A DNA stretch of 64,000 bases from Eunapius fragilis (taxonomy: Eukaryota > Porifera > Demospongiae > Spongillida > Spongillidae), in assembly GCA_963681505.1 (NCBI GenBank), contig OY811981.1, positions 7,500,916 to 7,564,915 on the forward strand, read 5' to 3'. The translations under genes were made by a program, and so were the position numbers. The notes under the pieces are model-generated. The model saw only the letters and a list, made by a program, of their open reading frames with translations. It searched no databases and had not been told where the DNA came from. This document shows positions 33,980 through 45,950 of the stretch, piece after piece; positions within the stretch are counted from its first letter, which is position 1; each line of letters begins with the position of its first letter.

Positions 33980-35676
33980 CTCCTCAGTTGCAACAGTTCC
34001 CATCAAGCACTGCTATTGGAGAAAATATAATTCAGACATTGAAAAGTGCTGAATTAGAACAAAATCTTGATGCCTCCAAATTTCATCATCGTTTCATGGG
34101 TTGTGGTGTTGCTCAAGTTGGCTTCACAGATGCGGTTGTTGAATATTTGACTAAAACCATGTTCAGTTTACAAACAGGACGAACTGCTACATGTAAGACC
34201 ATGTGTCAGTTGATGACTGCAATGAGAGATGGTTCGTTCTTTAAGTATGAAACAAATGCCCAAGCAATTATGACCCATATGTTTTGTGTCTTATTCACTG
34301 AACACTTTCCAAATTGTGTTCTGAAGTGTGTAAACACAAGTTCTACTTGCATTCTTCCAGAGCATAATACAAAGCCAGACATTTCAGTGGTTTTCAAAAC
34401 AGGTGTTGAGAAGGATGTTTATTGGAATGATGTTGCATTTACTATACAATTGAAATCTAATTTGGATGATACCGGTAAAATAAAGGAAGCTTATATTCAG
34501 ACTCATGATGATCAGTTTTATAATAAGAAATGGAAGCACAACTGTTCTACTGCATATGGAGTGATATGTGACGTTAAAACTATTGAAATCTTTGAGTTCA
34601 AACAGTACCACGTCAAAGCAACGGGTATTATTCCATTTCTTTCTTTTCGTGTGGATGGGAAATTGCAATTCGGAGAAGGATTTGCGATACTTTGTGGAAT
34701 GCTTCTGTCGACTTCAACCGAGCTTCTTCAATGTGTAGCACCATCACCTTTTTGTATTAGTAACAGTATTGTTAACAAATTTCCAGCTGAAAGTGTTAAA
34801 ATGTTTCGAAAGGGATCTGTTTCAAAAGCAACTATATATATGATACATGATGCCACTGGATTGAAAAAATGTGTCGTAAAATATTATACAAAGTATGACT
34901 TGCAGTTTAGAAATGAAGTGAAAACTTTAAATAAGTTGTCTGAGTACGAAATTAGTAATGCTTGTCAATTGCCAGTTACTCGTATTGAGTCAGTAGAAGA
35001 AAGTGAGGTTTATAATTTACTTATTGTGCAGCCCTGTGCAAAATATGCACTGCAATCAGCCTGCTATTCGAAATCTTTGTTTGGCAGTGTTGTGAAAAGT
35101 GCTCGTTCAGTGCTGAAGGTGCTACATTCGATGAATGTAATTCATGGTGACATTACTCCTGGCAATGTTTTAGTAATGGATGATAATACTTGTATTATAA
35201 ATGACTTTGGGTGTAGCATTGATGAAAGTACGACGTTGATTGAGTATATTGGTACTCCTTGCTTTGCTTCGCATAAACTGTCATCGCTTCTTCTAGCACC
35301 AGGACATCACAAAATTAAAGCATCATTCATTTTCGACTATCATGGTTTATTTTTCACCCTTCTTTGGTTTTCAGTACGAGCAAATATTCTTGAACAGAAT
35401 ATACATCTTGATTGGATGTGGGATCACACCAAAGATGTAAAATCACAAGTTGCTACGAGGGATTCCCTAGTTAGATCCAATGAATTTATGTATGATATGA
35501 TTGATGAACGAGTACACAATGATGTTAAGGAATTTATGAGCAATTTCTATACTCTACTCTTTGTGTCTTCCGATGATCCATCCAGAAACGATGTTGATGC
35601 CTTTTTTGAAAAAGCATTTACAAGTAGCAGGCTGAAGGAGATATTTAACTGTACCCCACAGCAGGGAATGGATTAA
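33980..35676 (+). CDS. REase-like plus protein-kinase module (Crinkler/FunK1-type), terminal exon
   Basis: The acceptor is TCCACTTTAG. Entering in phase 1 it gives APQLQQFPSSTAIGE and runs to TAA at 35674. Residue numbers count codon 33988 as 1. The N-terminal ~230 residues look like a restriction-endonuclease-fold domain: PDISVV with Asp131, then TIQLKS with Gln154 and Lys156, that is, a D...(E/Q)xK pattern with Gln where Glu is usual. The C-terminal part is a protein kinase: CVVKYY Lys298, RNEV Glu310, catalytic loop VIHGDITPGN (385-393), metal-binding NDFG (405-408). Fusion of an REase-like domain to a kinase is known from Crinkler (CRN)-type and FunK1-type proteins. Upstream exons supply a coiled coil. 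The Gln substitution may mean a non-catalytic nuclease fold. The domain call is from motifs only. Confidence 0.65.
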
Positions 35677-36301
35677 GAGAAAAACCAATGTCACCCGTTG
35701 GGATTTGAATTTTTTTTTTGGTGTGTGCATGTGTTTGTATATAATTGAATCATTTTATCATGCTCACATAACTGACATAAGGTCACATTCATGCAGAAAG
35801 CTGTAATTAAAGTAAACTGGTCTATGGTATAGGAGAGTTTATTAATAGTATCCCTTGTAAACCTTTCCATTGGTGGTGTATACAAGGTGTAAATTTTTTA
35901 TCTATAACTAAAGGTGACCATAGGAACATGTTGCATGCAACTCTAATGAACAAGATACCAATGCAAGGGAAGTTACAGTGGGAATCGTGTGGTATAACGT
36001 ACTTGCTTAAAATTGTACTTTCACAATGTCTGGTGTTTTATACGTGGCCAACTCCATTTGGATACTAACGGGATCCGCTAAGCATATATTTTTCTGTATA
36101 CGTAATAGACTTGGTAATCTTCTTACATTAATAATATAAATAATAAGAATAACGTTCAAAGAAAGACACAAAAGCGACCAGTTGCGCGTAAGCAATGGAA
36201 TGTTGATTACACCAAAGAACGTCGAAAATTACACGTGACGTCACGTCCGGACTGCTTACTTCATGGCTACGGTTTTGTTATTCTGTGTGCCTCTGCCTTG
36301 G
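35677..36301. other. 3' flank of the REase-kinase gene
   Basis: No coding sequence supported. This presumably contains the 3' UTR and polyadenylation site. An AATAAA-like signal is not clear close to the stop. From about 36170 a CpG-containing segment (CGTGACGTCACGTCCGGACT) has an inverted partial match near 37650. Confidence 0.4.
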
Positions 36302-36551
36302 CAGGGGCGGCGGAAGCTATTTAGCATTGGTCCCGCCAGCTAAGTATGGGGGGTGCAGTCCACTTTCGGCCGATTCAATCAGTGGGGTGTCCGCTTTCGC
36401 CGTTTCGGCCGTATTATATTCTGATCAGTCACGCGGTACAAGTTGAAAATGATGCCTGGACTTTTTATTTTATTTATTTTTTTAATTTGTGCCCTTAATT
36501 AACATTGGTCCCGCGGCCGCGGGACCTGCGGTACCTGTTCCGCCGCCCCTG
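36302..36551. mobile_element. 250-bp MITE
   Basis: The left end CAGGGGCGGCGGAA and the right end TTCCGCCGCCCCTG are perfect inverted repeats, flanked by CTTGG on both sides (5 bp). The interior repeats GGTCCCGC words and is non-coding. Superfamily uncertain. Confidence 0.8.
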
Positions 36552-36870
36552 CTTGGCGTACCTTATGTATGCATAAAAAGACACTGAAGTCAACCTATTA
36601 CCTTAGGCACTATCTTCTGATGTAAGGTTCGCGAATTTTATACGTACGGGCTGTTAGAATGGCCTGTCCTGAGCCTTACGAATGGCAGTTATGCCTAGGG
36701 AGATCGAAACCTTGTAGCAGGAAAATAAGCTGCAGTCAAGAATGTTGATGCATCAGCAAAGTCACTGAGCAGCTGTTAGCTATATGCCTGCTAAATTTTC
36801 TTTAGTGACTTATACTGCTTGGCTAGAGTTGGAGGTGTCACTGAACTGCTGCTCGATGGAGATGCTGGTG

Positions 36871-37520
36871 TAGTCTCGTACCCAGACCCAGATTTTCACA
36901 GTTGCGCGGATGGATTACATCACCGCTACGTGAAAAGTGGGTCTGGTAAAGTCCTGTACTCATTTCTGTCCAGCTTCCCCAGAATGTTGGGGAACCAATC
37001 AGATTCGAGGTATGTGTTAATTGCATACCTCTGTTATAATTGTGTGATCAATTAGCAATTACCGAAGCAAATGATCGAATCCGCGTGCGTACGTTTGGGG
37101 TACTCGAAGTTCAAAGAAGAGCAGTTAAGAAGCGTAGTATATGCTATGAGTGGGCGCAATGCATTTGTCAGTTTTCCAACGGGCTACGGCGAGTCGTTAT
37201 GTTACGCCGTTCTACCGTTGGCTTTTGATGAACTAATATTGCACCAGAAGGTTCATCGCTTCAATTGTGTAGTTGGTGTGTGTTTAGTCTGCTTGAGCCG
37301 TAGGAATACAAACTTCCAGCATCTAGGCACTCTAAGTGCCTCTTGATAAAAAAGCCCAAGGGACAGTACCTCTTTTGCATACTCTTGGACACGATCCAAG
37401 ATCTTCCTGTGCTTATGTACTGTATTCTATGTCCACAAACGCATGCACAATGATGTCAACAGCTGCTTTGACCCTTAATCCATCCGCAGCTGTGGGAATC
37501 AGGGTCTGGGTACGAGACTA
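36871..37520. mobile_element. 650-bp inverted-repeat element carrying a RecQ-like fragment
   Basis: The left end TAGTCTCGTACCCAGACCC and the right end GGGTCTGGGTACGAGACTA are inverted, and similarity continues inward for about 38 bases (CACAGTTGCG against CACAGCTGCG). A further partial end occurs near 37755 (AGGTCTGGGTACGCGACTA). The RecQ-like fragment at 37071-37250 lies inside. I could not establish a target duplication. Confidence 0.65.
37071..37250 (+). pseudogene. RecQ-like DEAD helicase fragment with altered Walker A
   Basis: The reading MIESACVRLGYSKFKEEQLR, SVVYAMSGRNAFVSFPTGYG, ESLCYAVLPLAFDEL matches the start of RecQ-family helicases (zero motif GY..F...Q and motif I). Motif I reads TGYGES instead of TGYGKS, losing the ATP-binding lysine. 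Nothing of motifs Ia-VI follows. It is a short, inactive fragment within an inverted-repeat element. Confidence 0.75.
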
Positions 37521-38839
37521 CTGAGGTCCTTGTACTGTTGTTCCCACACACTAAGGCACCATGCACCAGACATAGCTGCTTTTAATTTGCCCATGGATCT
37601 TGAGGGATGGCATTATCCAGGCAGCTCCGTTCACTCACAATACATCGCTAGAGCAGTCCGGATGTGACGTCGATATCATTAACGAGTAATTAAATTCTTC
37701 ATCTCTTACGCGCAACTGGAAAGGATGTCATACTAATCCATCGTTACGTGCATTTAGGTCTGGGTACGCGACTAGCGCGCGCACCATTCAATTACTGTAT
37801 CCGCCCCTGTCTTCGTATCATGCACTGCATTAGGGTTTACGCAAGCGGAAACACGATGCAAACATGAGGTAAAGCTCTGCAGGCTTCTTATGTTTACAAC
37901 GAAACAAACCTGATGTTTACGCGTTCAAAAAGATACCGCGTTGAAGTTAGCCCCACATTCCTCAGCCACACATTCCACAATCATTGTCACTTCAAAACCG
38001 GCCGTATGGCCTAGTGAATCTCATTACGTACATTAATTATCTTTTCTTCTAAGCCCAGAACGGAACGATGTTCCAGGTTTGGCTATGCTATGGGACCTCA
38101 TTTAAGGTCTGCCTGACTTTAATCACCATGAAAATAGTCCATGGCCCCTCCCACCTTAGAACCGCGTTGGCTATGTCACATTTACACCTGCATGCACTCA
38201 TAGACCTCGGTGAGTCTTGCAGGGCAGGCCAATAAAACATATGATCCTGGTGAGGCTATGTTATGGGGACCTCACACAAGGTATGCCTGATTGTACTGTC
38301 CATGACACATGTCCATGGCCCCTCCCACCTGAGGACCATTGGCTATGTCACATGTACACCTGTATTCACTCGTACACCTGGGTGAGTCATGCATGGCAGG
38401 CCAAAGAAAGATGATCCTGGTGAGGCTATGTTATGGGGACCTCACACAAGGTCTGCCTGACTTTACTGTCCATGACACGTGTCCATGGCCCCTCTCACTT
38501 GAGGACCGTTGGCTATGTCACACGTAAACCTGCATGCACTTGTACACCAGGGTGAGTCATGCAGGGCAGGCCAATGAAACATGATCCTGGTGAGGCTATG
38601 TTATGGGGACCTCACACAAGGTATGCCTGATTGTACTGTCCATGACACATGTCCATGGCCCCTCCCACCTGAGGACCGTTGGCTATGTCACATGTACACC
38701 TGTATTCACTCGTACACCTGGGTGAATCAAGCATGGCAGGCCAAAGAAAGATGATCCTGGTGAGTCTATGTTATGGGGACCTCACACAAGGTCTGCCTGA
38801 CTTTACTGTCCATGACACATGTCCATGGCCCCTCTCACC

Positions 38840-40206
38840 CAGTGGCGGGGGGGCCAGGGGGGGGGAAAATGCCCCCCCAGCGGGGCTTAAAAATGGGGGC
38901 GCCACCGTGCATAAGGGGCGCCTTAAAACGGAAAGTTTGTAACAATTTATTTTTCAGATACGTAAATCATATCATATAGCCTAGGCAATAAAAAAATTGA
39001 ATCGGCAATCACTTGTTGGAACCAAGGCCTTCAGGCCGTGCAATTTAGTACTATTGATCGTATCATGTGTAATTAGAATACTCCCCCTCCGCCCCCACCG
39101 AAAAAAAAGTCTCGTGTTAAAACTAGCGTATTTTCGTAATCATAAACGCTTCAACGTACCTGTTTCAACATTTCACGAAAGAACTGGTATCACAACAGGA
39201 TTTTAAAGAACAGCACTCGACTGCGTTCATGATTACGAAGATACGCTCGTTTAAGGACGAAACATTTTTTCGGTGGGGGTGGAGTGGGGCGTGCATGGTA
39301 CTTTACAGTATATCTCTTTGTCAATCTGAAAGACGTTAACGCTCGATCCTCGCACGCGCATGCATAGTCTGATCGGAATACATTTTCAGTTGTAAGAATT
39401 GTTCGATGGAATTCTGATTGGAGCATCGTATCGTAAATGAAAGTGAAGAAGGAAGTGTTGATGAAGAAGCTAAACGTATGCATAGGATTGGTTATGACTT
39501 GCATGACACTTGGATGCGCGGAGGAGTTATCAAGCTAAGTTTTGCTCAAGTCTTTTTAAAATAATTTCTATATAGCTTTTACGTATATAGAATCGGAACG
39601 TGCATGTTGATCTGCATGAACATGGGTCACGGTTTGATAATTTTTCTCTTGCTGTGATACTTGCATTTTCATGAATAAATGACACGCTTGAGATATAATA
39701 TGTAGGGCAATGGATTACCGCATCAAGCAACTTGGTAGAATGTGTAGGTAACGAGTGGTTGACCATCGTGGGAAGAGAAGTTGCACTGTATATCAGTGTA
39801 AGGAGGTGGCAGAACAACTTCTTATATAGCTCAGTATCAGTCATATACGCAGCTTTTCGGCACTAAAGAGAGTTAAAACACGTCTCCGATCTATACCATG
39901 ATGAAAGAATTAAAGGCCAGAGATCTACGTATTATCTCTAGAAACGTTAGAAGGGCTCATGTTAATGACAGTAGAGAAGAAACTTTTTATGTGCTTTTCT
40001 AATAAGGCCATTGTACAGCAAAGTTCATCTGAATTGTCCAGAGCACTTCTTTAATATCACAATCTACCGCTCAGTTAGCGCATGTATAGTTACATATTTT
40101 ATAATTTACTCATACGAGTGTTAAAATGGGCTTCGGGGGGGGGGGGGGGGCGCTAAAATATGCAAGTGCCCCCCCCCCCAGCCAATAAGTAGCCACCATG
40201 CCACTG
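38840..40206. mobile_element. hAT-like non-autonomous insertion, 1367 bp
   Basis: It is flanked by the 8-bp duplication CTCTCACC (38832-38839 and 40207-40214), inside a satellite unit. The ends are CAGTGGCGGG and ..CATGCCACTG (7-bp CAGTGGC terminal match). Next to the ends are long G/C runs (about 38848-38900, 40136-40180). No transposase coding is seen. Confidence 0.8.
39080..39287. repeat. Inverted repeat inside the 38.8-40.2 kb insertion
   Basis: CCCACCGAAAAAAAAGTCTC...ATTTTCGTAATCATAAACGC at the left is mirrored at the right as GCGTTCATGATTACGAAGAT...TTTTTTCGGTGGGGG. The arms are about 65 bp, diverged by about 15 percent. Probably a nested foldback MITE. Confidence 0.65.
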
Positions 40207-41265
40207 CTCTCACCTGAGGACCGTTGGCTATGTCACATATACACCTGTATGCACTCATACACCTGTATGCACTCATACACCTGGGTGAGTCATGCATAGC
40301 AGGCCAAAGAAAGATGATCCTGGTGAGGCTATGCTATGGGGACCTCACACAAGGTATGCCTGATTGTACTGTCCATGACACATGTCCATGGCCCTTCACC
40401 TGAGGACCGTTGGCTATGTCACATGTACACCTGTATTCACTCGTACACCTGGGTGAGTCATGCATGGCCGGCCAAAGTAAGATGATCCTGATGAGGCTAT
40501 GTTATGGGGACCTCACACAAGGTCTGCCTGATTGTACTGTCCATGACACATGTCCATGGCCCCTCCCACCAGAGGACCGTTGGCTATGTCACATATACAC
40601 CTGTATTCACTCGTACACCTGGGTGAGTCATACATGGCAGGCCAAAGAAAGATGATCCTGGTGAGGCTATTTTATGGGGACCTCACACAAGGTCTGCCTG
40701 ACTTTACTGTCCATGACACATGTCCATGGCCCCTCTCACCTGAGGACTGTTGGCTATGTCACATGTACACCTGCATGCACTCATACACCTGAGTGAGTCA
40801 TGCATGGCCGGCCAAAGTAAGATGATCCTGGTGAGGCTATGCTATGGGGACCTCACACAAGGTATGCCTGATTGTACTGTCCATGACACATGTCCATGGC
40901 CCCTCCCACCTGAGGACCGTTGGCTATGTTACATGTAAACCTGTATGCACTCATACACCTGGGTGGGTCATGCAGGGCAGGCCAAAGAAAGATGATTCTG
41001 GTGAGTTGACCTCACACAAGGTCTGCCTGACTTTACTGTCTAAGACAAATGTCCATGGCCCTTCCCACCTGATAACCATTGGCTATGTAGTTGTGCACTG
41101 ACGTATATATCTCAGTGAATGCATGGCATCATGCTCAGATCCTCCTCCTCCATGACTTACTGTGGGCGATAATTTGCAATTAGCATTACATGTGTGAGGA
41201 GCAGGATCTGGTGTAAAATGCTACTCTGCTGTAAAATGCTACTTAGCTGGAATATTCTTAACTGC

Positions 41266-41273
41266 TATATAAG
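41266..41273 (+). promoter_or_regulatory. TATA box (TATATAAG)
   Basis: TATATAAG lies about 45 bases before ATG 41316, which is followed directly by a splice donor. Spacing implies transcription start near 41295-41300 and a very short leader. Confidence 0.5.
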
Positions 41274-41315
41274 CAAATGATCCCTGCTGAAGGAAGTTTT
41301 CAGAGCAGTGAACGT

Positions 41316-44300
41316 ATGGTAAGTTGATACTTTGGAGTGTGTGCTTCTTATAATAGCTTACAAATTTCAGGGAAGAACAAAATACTACATTGATGTCAAG
41401 AGACTCATAGCCATACTTAGAGAAAGAGGCAGGCCTCTTCCCAATGCATCAAGGACTGCTCCCAGTGGGTATTGGTTCTTGGTAGCGGCAAGTCTTTCTG
41501 GCTTTATCAGACCATCTGCCAAGTATGTTCTTGTTGTATACAAATGGTGGTCCAACAACAGAGGCAATCTGCGTACATTCATGGGTAATGTCTTAATATC
41601 ACTCTAAGTATAAACTTTACTTTATGTCATGTGATATACATGTGGACTGGAGTGGAGAGTCAAGGGGTGTTGTGCACAAGGAGGATGACGGGGTGACCAT
41701 TGCATTGGAGATGACTTATGAGCCAGAGAATGAAAAGAAAAAGGAGGATGTGAGCCAACATGAGGAGGATGAGAGGCAACATGAGGAGGATGAGTTGCAC
41801 ATGAGGAGGATGAGTTGCAACATGAAGAGGATGAGTTGCAACATGAGGAGGATGAGTTGCAACATGAGGAGGACGAGGGGCAACATGAGGAGGATGAGTT
41901 GCAACATGAGGAGGATGAGAGGCAACATGAGGAGGATGAGTTGCAACATGAGGAGGATGAGAGGCAACAGGAGGAGGATAGGAGCCAACATGAGGACAAT
42001 GAGAGACAACATGAGGACGATGAGACAACATGAGGATGATGAGAGACAACATGAGGACGATGAGACAACATGAGGACGATGAGACAACATGAGGATGATG
42101 AGAGACAACATGAGGATGAGATGCAACATGAGGAGGATAAGGGGCAAACTGAGGAAGATGAGAGGCAACATGAGGATGATGAGAGGCAATATGAGGAGGA
42201 TGAGATGCAACATGAGGAGGTTTTGTTGAAATGCATACAATATGTATCACTATTACTAAAGGCAGTAATGATCAAGAATGATGATGTTACAGCAGATCAT
42301 ACCATCTCGGATTCAGAACTAGTAGGCTGAGGCTCAGTACTGTCTATATGTTATAATGTTTTTCATCTTAGTGTTATCCTGGTATACCAAAACTTGTCGA
42401 AGTTGAGGTACTCAGTAAATATTCACTACATTACGTACTTATGCCTGAATTTTACACTGTAGTTGAAGCATAAGATTCCTATGCCTTGTTCAACGCTCCA
42501 GCGTCAGAAAGAAGACTTGAATAATGTTACGTTGCATCTGGAGGATGGCTAGACTCCAAGGTAAGCACTGAAGTTTGTAGACTTTTATTTATTTCCACTT
42601 TTTTATATTATTTCATCATATTTCCAATTGATAGCTTACAAGGTATGTGCAGAAAAGCGTATTTTGGTTTCTACAACATTTCAATAACCCATTAGAATGG
42701 AACAAAGACAAAGTGTTTTGATCCCACATTTTTGCCTATTTTAAAAGCTAAGGGATATTCAAGTGTAAGGTGGAACAACAAGGTATGCAAAAAATGTAAG
42801 ATTTGTATAAACTTCAAACTTATCTCAACATATGCATATAAGGGACAAAATTTGATGCTCTATGATATTTTGTTATTCCCTGTACACAAGCCACAGCACT
42901 GGAGTTTATTGGTAATGTTCAATTATTGAAGCATGCCTTGGCATTAATAAATTCCTTTAGGTTGTGCACACTAAACGTTGCATCATTGAAAGCATTCATT
43001 CCTTACACCAAAATGATACAGATGCAATTAACTGGATTTGGTATGTCTTGCATGTAAAAGTATATGTTAAATGGCAATGCTTGACTGATTTAGGTTATAT
43101 CTAAACAGAGAGTTTTCACACCTACCAGATCACCATGACTCATTTTCTAACTGGACTTACAAGGATTCAGTGGTCCATATAGATTACTTTTTAATAATTT
43201 TGTTGTGTTACAGGGGAGCAACTATCCAATGCAATGAAATGTATCTGACTGCAGTGTTTTCATGTGTTTTGTAAGTTCCTATGCAATAAATATCATAACC
43301 TCAGTTAGCCTATTGATATTTTTAGGCTGCAAGATCAATTCTTGATCAATTAATTGCCACTCTTGCACACTCAGGTATATTTATAGTTGTTTTGGAATTA
43401 GTTAATGTCATAAGATATCTGCAGGAGCTGATGGATACATTCCGGCTGCAAATGGTTTATGAGTTATCCATGGGAGCCCTACTGCCTGTTGGTATGCTGA
43501 ACAAACAGTTTAATTTTACTTGTTAACTTCTGTGTTCTTCAAATCAGCTACAGACATCACCTTTGAGCAGAATAACACAGTACATAAAACTGTATGATTG
43601 CATAAATTTCATGCTTTTTTTCACAATTTAGGGTGTTGGTGAAGCATGCTTGTGTGATGGAAATGTAACTTGTGACCATAAACACCAAGGTTATTCTAGC
43701 ATTTCATCATTCTTTCAATCTGATTTATTTCAGAATGTGATAAAGCAGTGACGAGTCTCAAATTAGCAATGAGAATGGAAATGATGGAGATATCATTGAA
43801 AGAGTTGAAAGCAGCAATGATAGTGACAGCATAGACAGTGGTCCAGATGTCAATGATCTTCTAATGCCTGACTACACATATGTGCCTGACCCATATGACA
43901 TATATGCACCAAGATGGGGTAAAGATCTCTACATGAAGAATTTCCCAAAATTGCGAAGGAAGCCATTGCCGTAAGTTACAATGATAGTAATATCTAAATA
44001 CTTTTCAAAATATTCTTATTAGAAACAAATTCCCATTTCAAAGCAGTTCATTAAGACGAGTTGTGAAGGATATAGAGGTATTTTCATCAAAGGATAATAC
44101 ATCAAATGAAACTTCTCCCATCCAGCCAAGTATTCGAGCCATTTTAAGTGATTGGAAAATATCATAAGTTAAATTACATCTTACTCATTTAAAAAGGCTA
44201 CAAGATGATGATTTATATTGGCCACTGTATGAATGTTGATGTATAGCAACATTACAGTCCTGTATTTCACAGGTACTTGAAGTATTTTACAATTTGCAAG

Positions 44301-44515
44301 AACTGGAGAGTGATGTCAAGCAAAGGGCTTCATTCTTGCTATGTCCATTGAACAAGCTGATTGTTTGGCCAGAGGTACCTATTATTAATGTTCTCTCAAT
44401 GCACATTAATCAGTATCCTTTCCCCCAGATTATCGTAGCTCTTTTAATGAAAACATATAACATTGACAGACCATCAGCAATAAATCACCTTCTTAGCCAC
44501 ACCTTACCATGAAAT
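41316..44515 (+). pseudogene. Multi-exon gene with acidic repeats and Ulp1-like (C48) protease domain, damaged
   Basis: ATG 41316-41318 is immediately spliced (ATG|GTAAGT) to exon 41371-41584: GRTKYYIDVKRLIAILRERG, then LVAASLSGFIRPSAKYVL, then YKWWSNNRGN; this domain I do not recognise. An acidic Gln/His/Glu/Asp repeat (41750-42225) follows. From about 42470 small exons give a SUMO-protease-like domain: GGWLDSK; GYSSVRWNNK; GQNLMLYDILLFPVHKPQHW (catalytic His); VVHTKRCIIESIHSLHQ; LYLNREFSHLPD; IQCNE (oxyanion Gln); SDCSVF (catalytic Cys). IQCNE and SDCSVF are in different frames, so a 1-base indel sits at about 43240-43250. Later exons include MPDYTYVPDPYDIYAPRWGK (43860-43970) and QELESDVKQRASFLLCPLNK (44300 on). 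The gene lies between inverted satellite blocks. It could be a host gene or a transposon accessory protease. Confidence 0.5.
41750..42225 (+). repeat. 21-bp acidic coding minisatellite with 15-18-bp variants
   Basis: The unit is CAACATGAGGAGGATGAGAG plus G, about 20 copies. In the plus frame it encodes QHEEDER, with variants ending EL, DDE and RQ. A few units change length by one base, so the reading frame drifts across the array. The minus-strand frames rich in Ser/Cys/His are shadows. Confidence 0.85.
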
Positions 44516-44559
44516 TGAAAAACATTTTTCCATTATTCAAAATGAGTAACATGAATGAC

Positions 44560-45320
44560 ACCAACATTCTCAGGTGGGAGGGGCCATCCACATGTGTCAT
44601 GAACAGAAAAGTCAGGCAGACCTTGTGTGAGGTCCACATAACATAGCCTCATCAGGATCATCTTACTTTGGCCGGCCATGCATGACTCACCCAGGTGTAC
44701 GAGTGAATACAGGTGTACATGTGACATAGCCAACGGTCCTCAGGTGAAGGGCCATGGACATGTGTCATGGACAGTACAATCAGGCATACCTTGTGTGAGG
44801 TCCCCATAGCATAGCCTCACCAGGATCATCTTTCTTTGGCCTGCCATGCATGACTCACCCAGGTGTATGAGTGCATGCAGGTGTACATGTGGCATATACA
44901 ATGGTCCTCAGGTGGGAGGGGCCATGGACATGAGTCATGTACAGTAAAGTCGGGCAGACCTTGTGTGAGGTCCCCATAGCATAGCCTCACTAGGATCATC
45001 TTTCTTTGGCCTGCCTTGCATGACTCACCCAGGTGTACAAGTTCATGCAGGAGACATAGCCAACGGTCCTCAGGTGGGAGGGGCCATTGATATGTGTCAT
45101 GCATGGACAGTAAAATCAGGCAGACCTTGTGTGAGGTCCACATAGCATAGCCTGTCCAGGATCATCTTTTTTTGGCATGCCCTGCATAACTCACCCAGGT
45201 GTATGTGTGCATGCAGGTGTGACATAGCCAAGGGTCCTGGGGCCATGGGCATATGTCATGGACAGTAAAGTGAGGCAGACCTTGCGTGAGGTCCCCATAG
45301 GATAGCCTCACCAGGAACAT
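44560..45320 (-). repeat. ~170-bp satellite array (inverted block)
   Basis: Four to five units of the satellite at 38.1-41.1 kb in reverse orientation (CAGACCTTGTGTGAGGTCCC, CATAGCCTCACCAGGATCAT, TTTCTTTGGCCTGCCATGCA). The block ends abruptly near AGGAACATGAG at 45320. It forms an inverted pair with the forward block around the Ulp1-like gene. Confidence 0.9.
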
Positions 45321-45950
45321 GAGTCCTATTGGAGCAGGCAGGACTGTTTTTATATATGAATTGTCAATGATTTTTATGGCATTAATCGGCGCGCTTTACT
45401 GTTCGCGCGCGCCGATTTTTGTTTTGGAGCTGTTGATTTTATTGGAATTTGCGGCTGAGGCACTCATTGAACGCGTGGAAACTAAGCCCTACGCCCCGAA
45501 AAATTGAAATGGTAACGTACACCCATAGCAACGAACCTGACAACCGATGCCCTTTAGAACCAGCTGTGCACGGGGTACATAAAACGTAATCAACACCTAA
45601 AAGCCATACTAGCAGTGATAAACACCTTTGAACTATATTGTAAGCAAAAATCACGTGGCCTGGTGTTGCCAACTGTCGGCTCTGGTACTTCAAACCTATC
45701 GATCTACGCACGGCGATCACCGACTACATGTGTTCAAAAAAACTACAACGACGCTCGGTGACTGAATTGGAACACGCCAAAGCTATCACGGTAAAGTTAG
45801 TTGTTTGTACTGTCGTTTTTCGGTACAGGTTAGTGGCAACGCATTTTCTGAAGTAGATTTCTAGCCTTTGAAAATCCACCATTTTGGTGTCTTTTTGGGG
45901 GTGGAGGAATTAATATTTGCGCAATGAAGTGGGTTTTAACAGAGCGTTTA
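45321..45950. other. Gene-poor spacer
   Basis: Apart from a short palindrome GGCGCGC...GCGCGCC at about 45388-45414, I see nothing I can name. No supported exon. Confidence 0.45.

Larger units (their letters stand above)
38090..41085 (+). repeat. ~170-bp satellite array (forward block), split by an insertion
   Basis: Units start near ATGATCCTGGTGAGGCTATG and continue GGGACCTCACACAAGGTCTG, GACACATGTCCATGGCCCCT, GTTGGCTATGTCACATGTAC, CACCTGGGTGAGTCATGCAT. Copies lie at about 38241, 38410, 38579, 38750 and again 40310-41010. An insertion occupies 38840-40206. The same units occur in the opposite orientation at 44560-45320. Open frames across it are shadows. Confidence 0.9.

Noticed and set aside
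38217..40938. Family of ~62-85-residue similar open frames
   Set aside because: They are repeated readings of the ~170-bp satellite, with no start or splice context.
41622..42275. 217- and 196-residue minus-strand frames rich in Ser/Cys/His
   Set aside because: Shadows of the acidic repeat read in the plus direction within the Ulp1-like gene.
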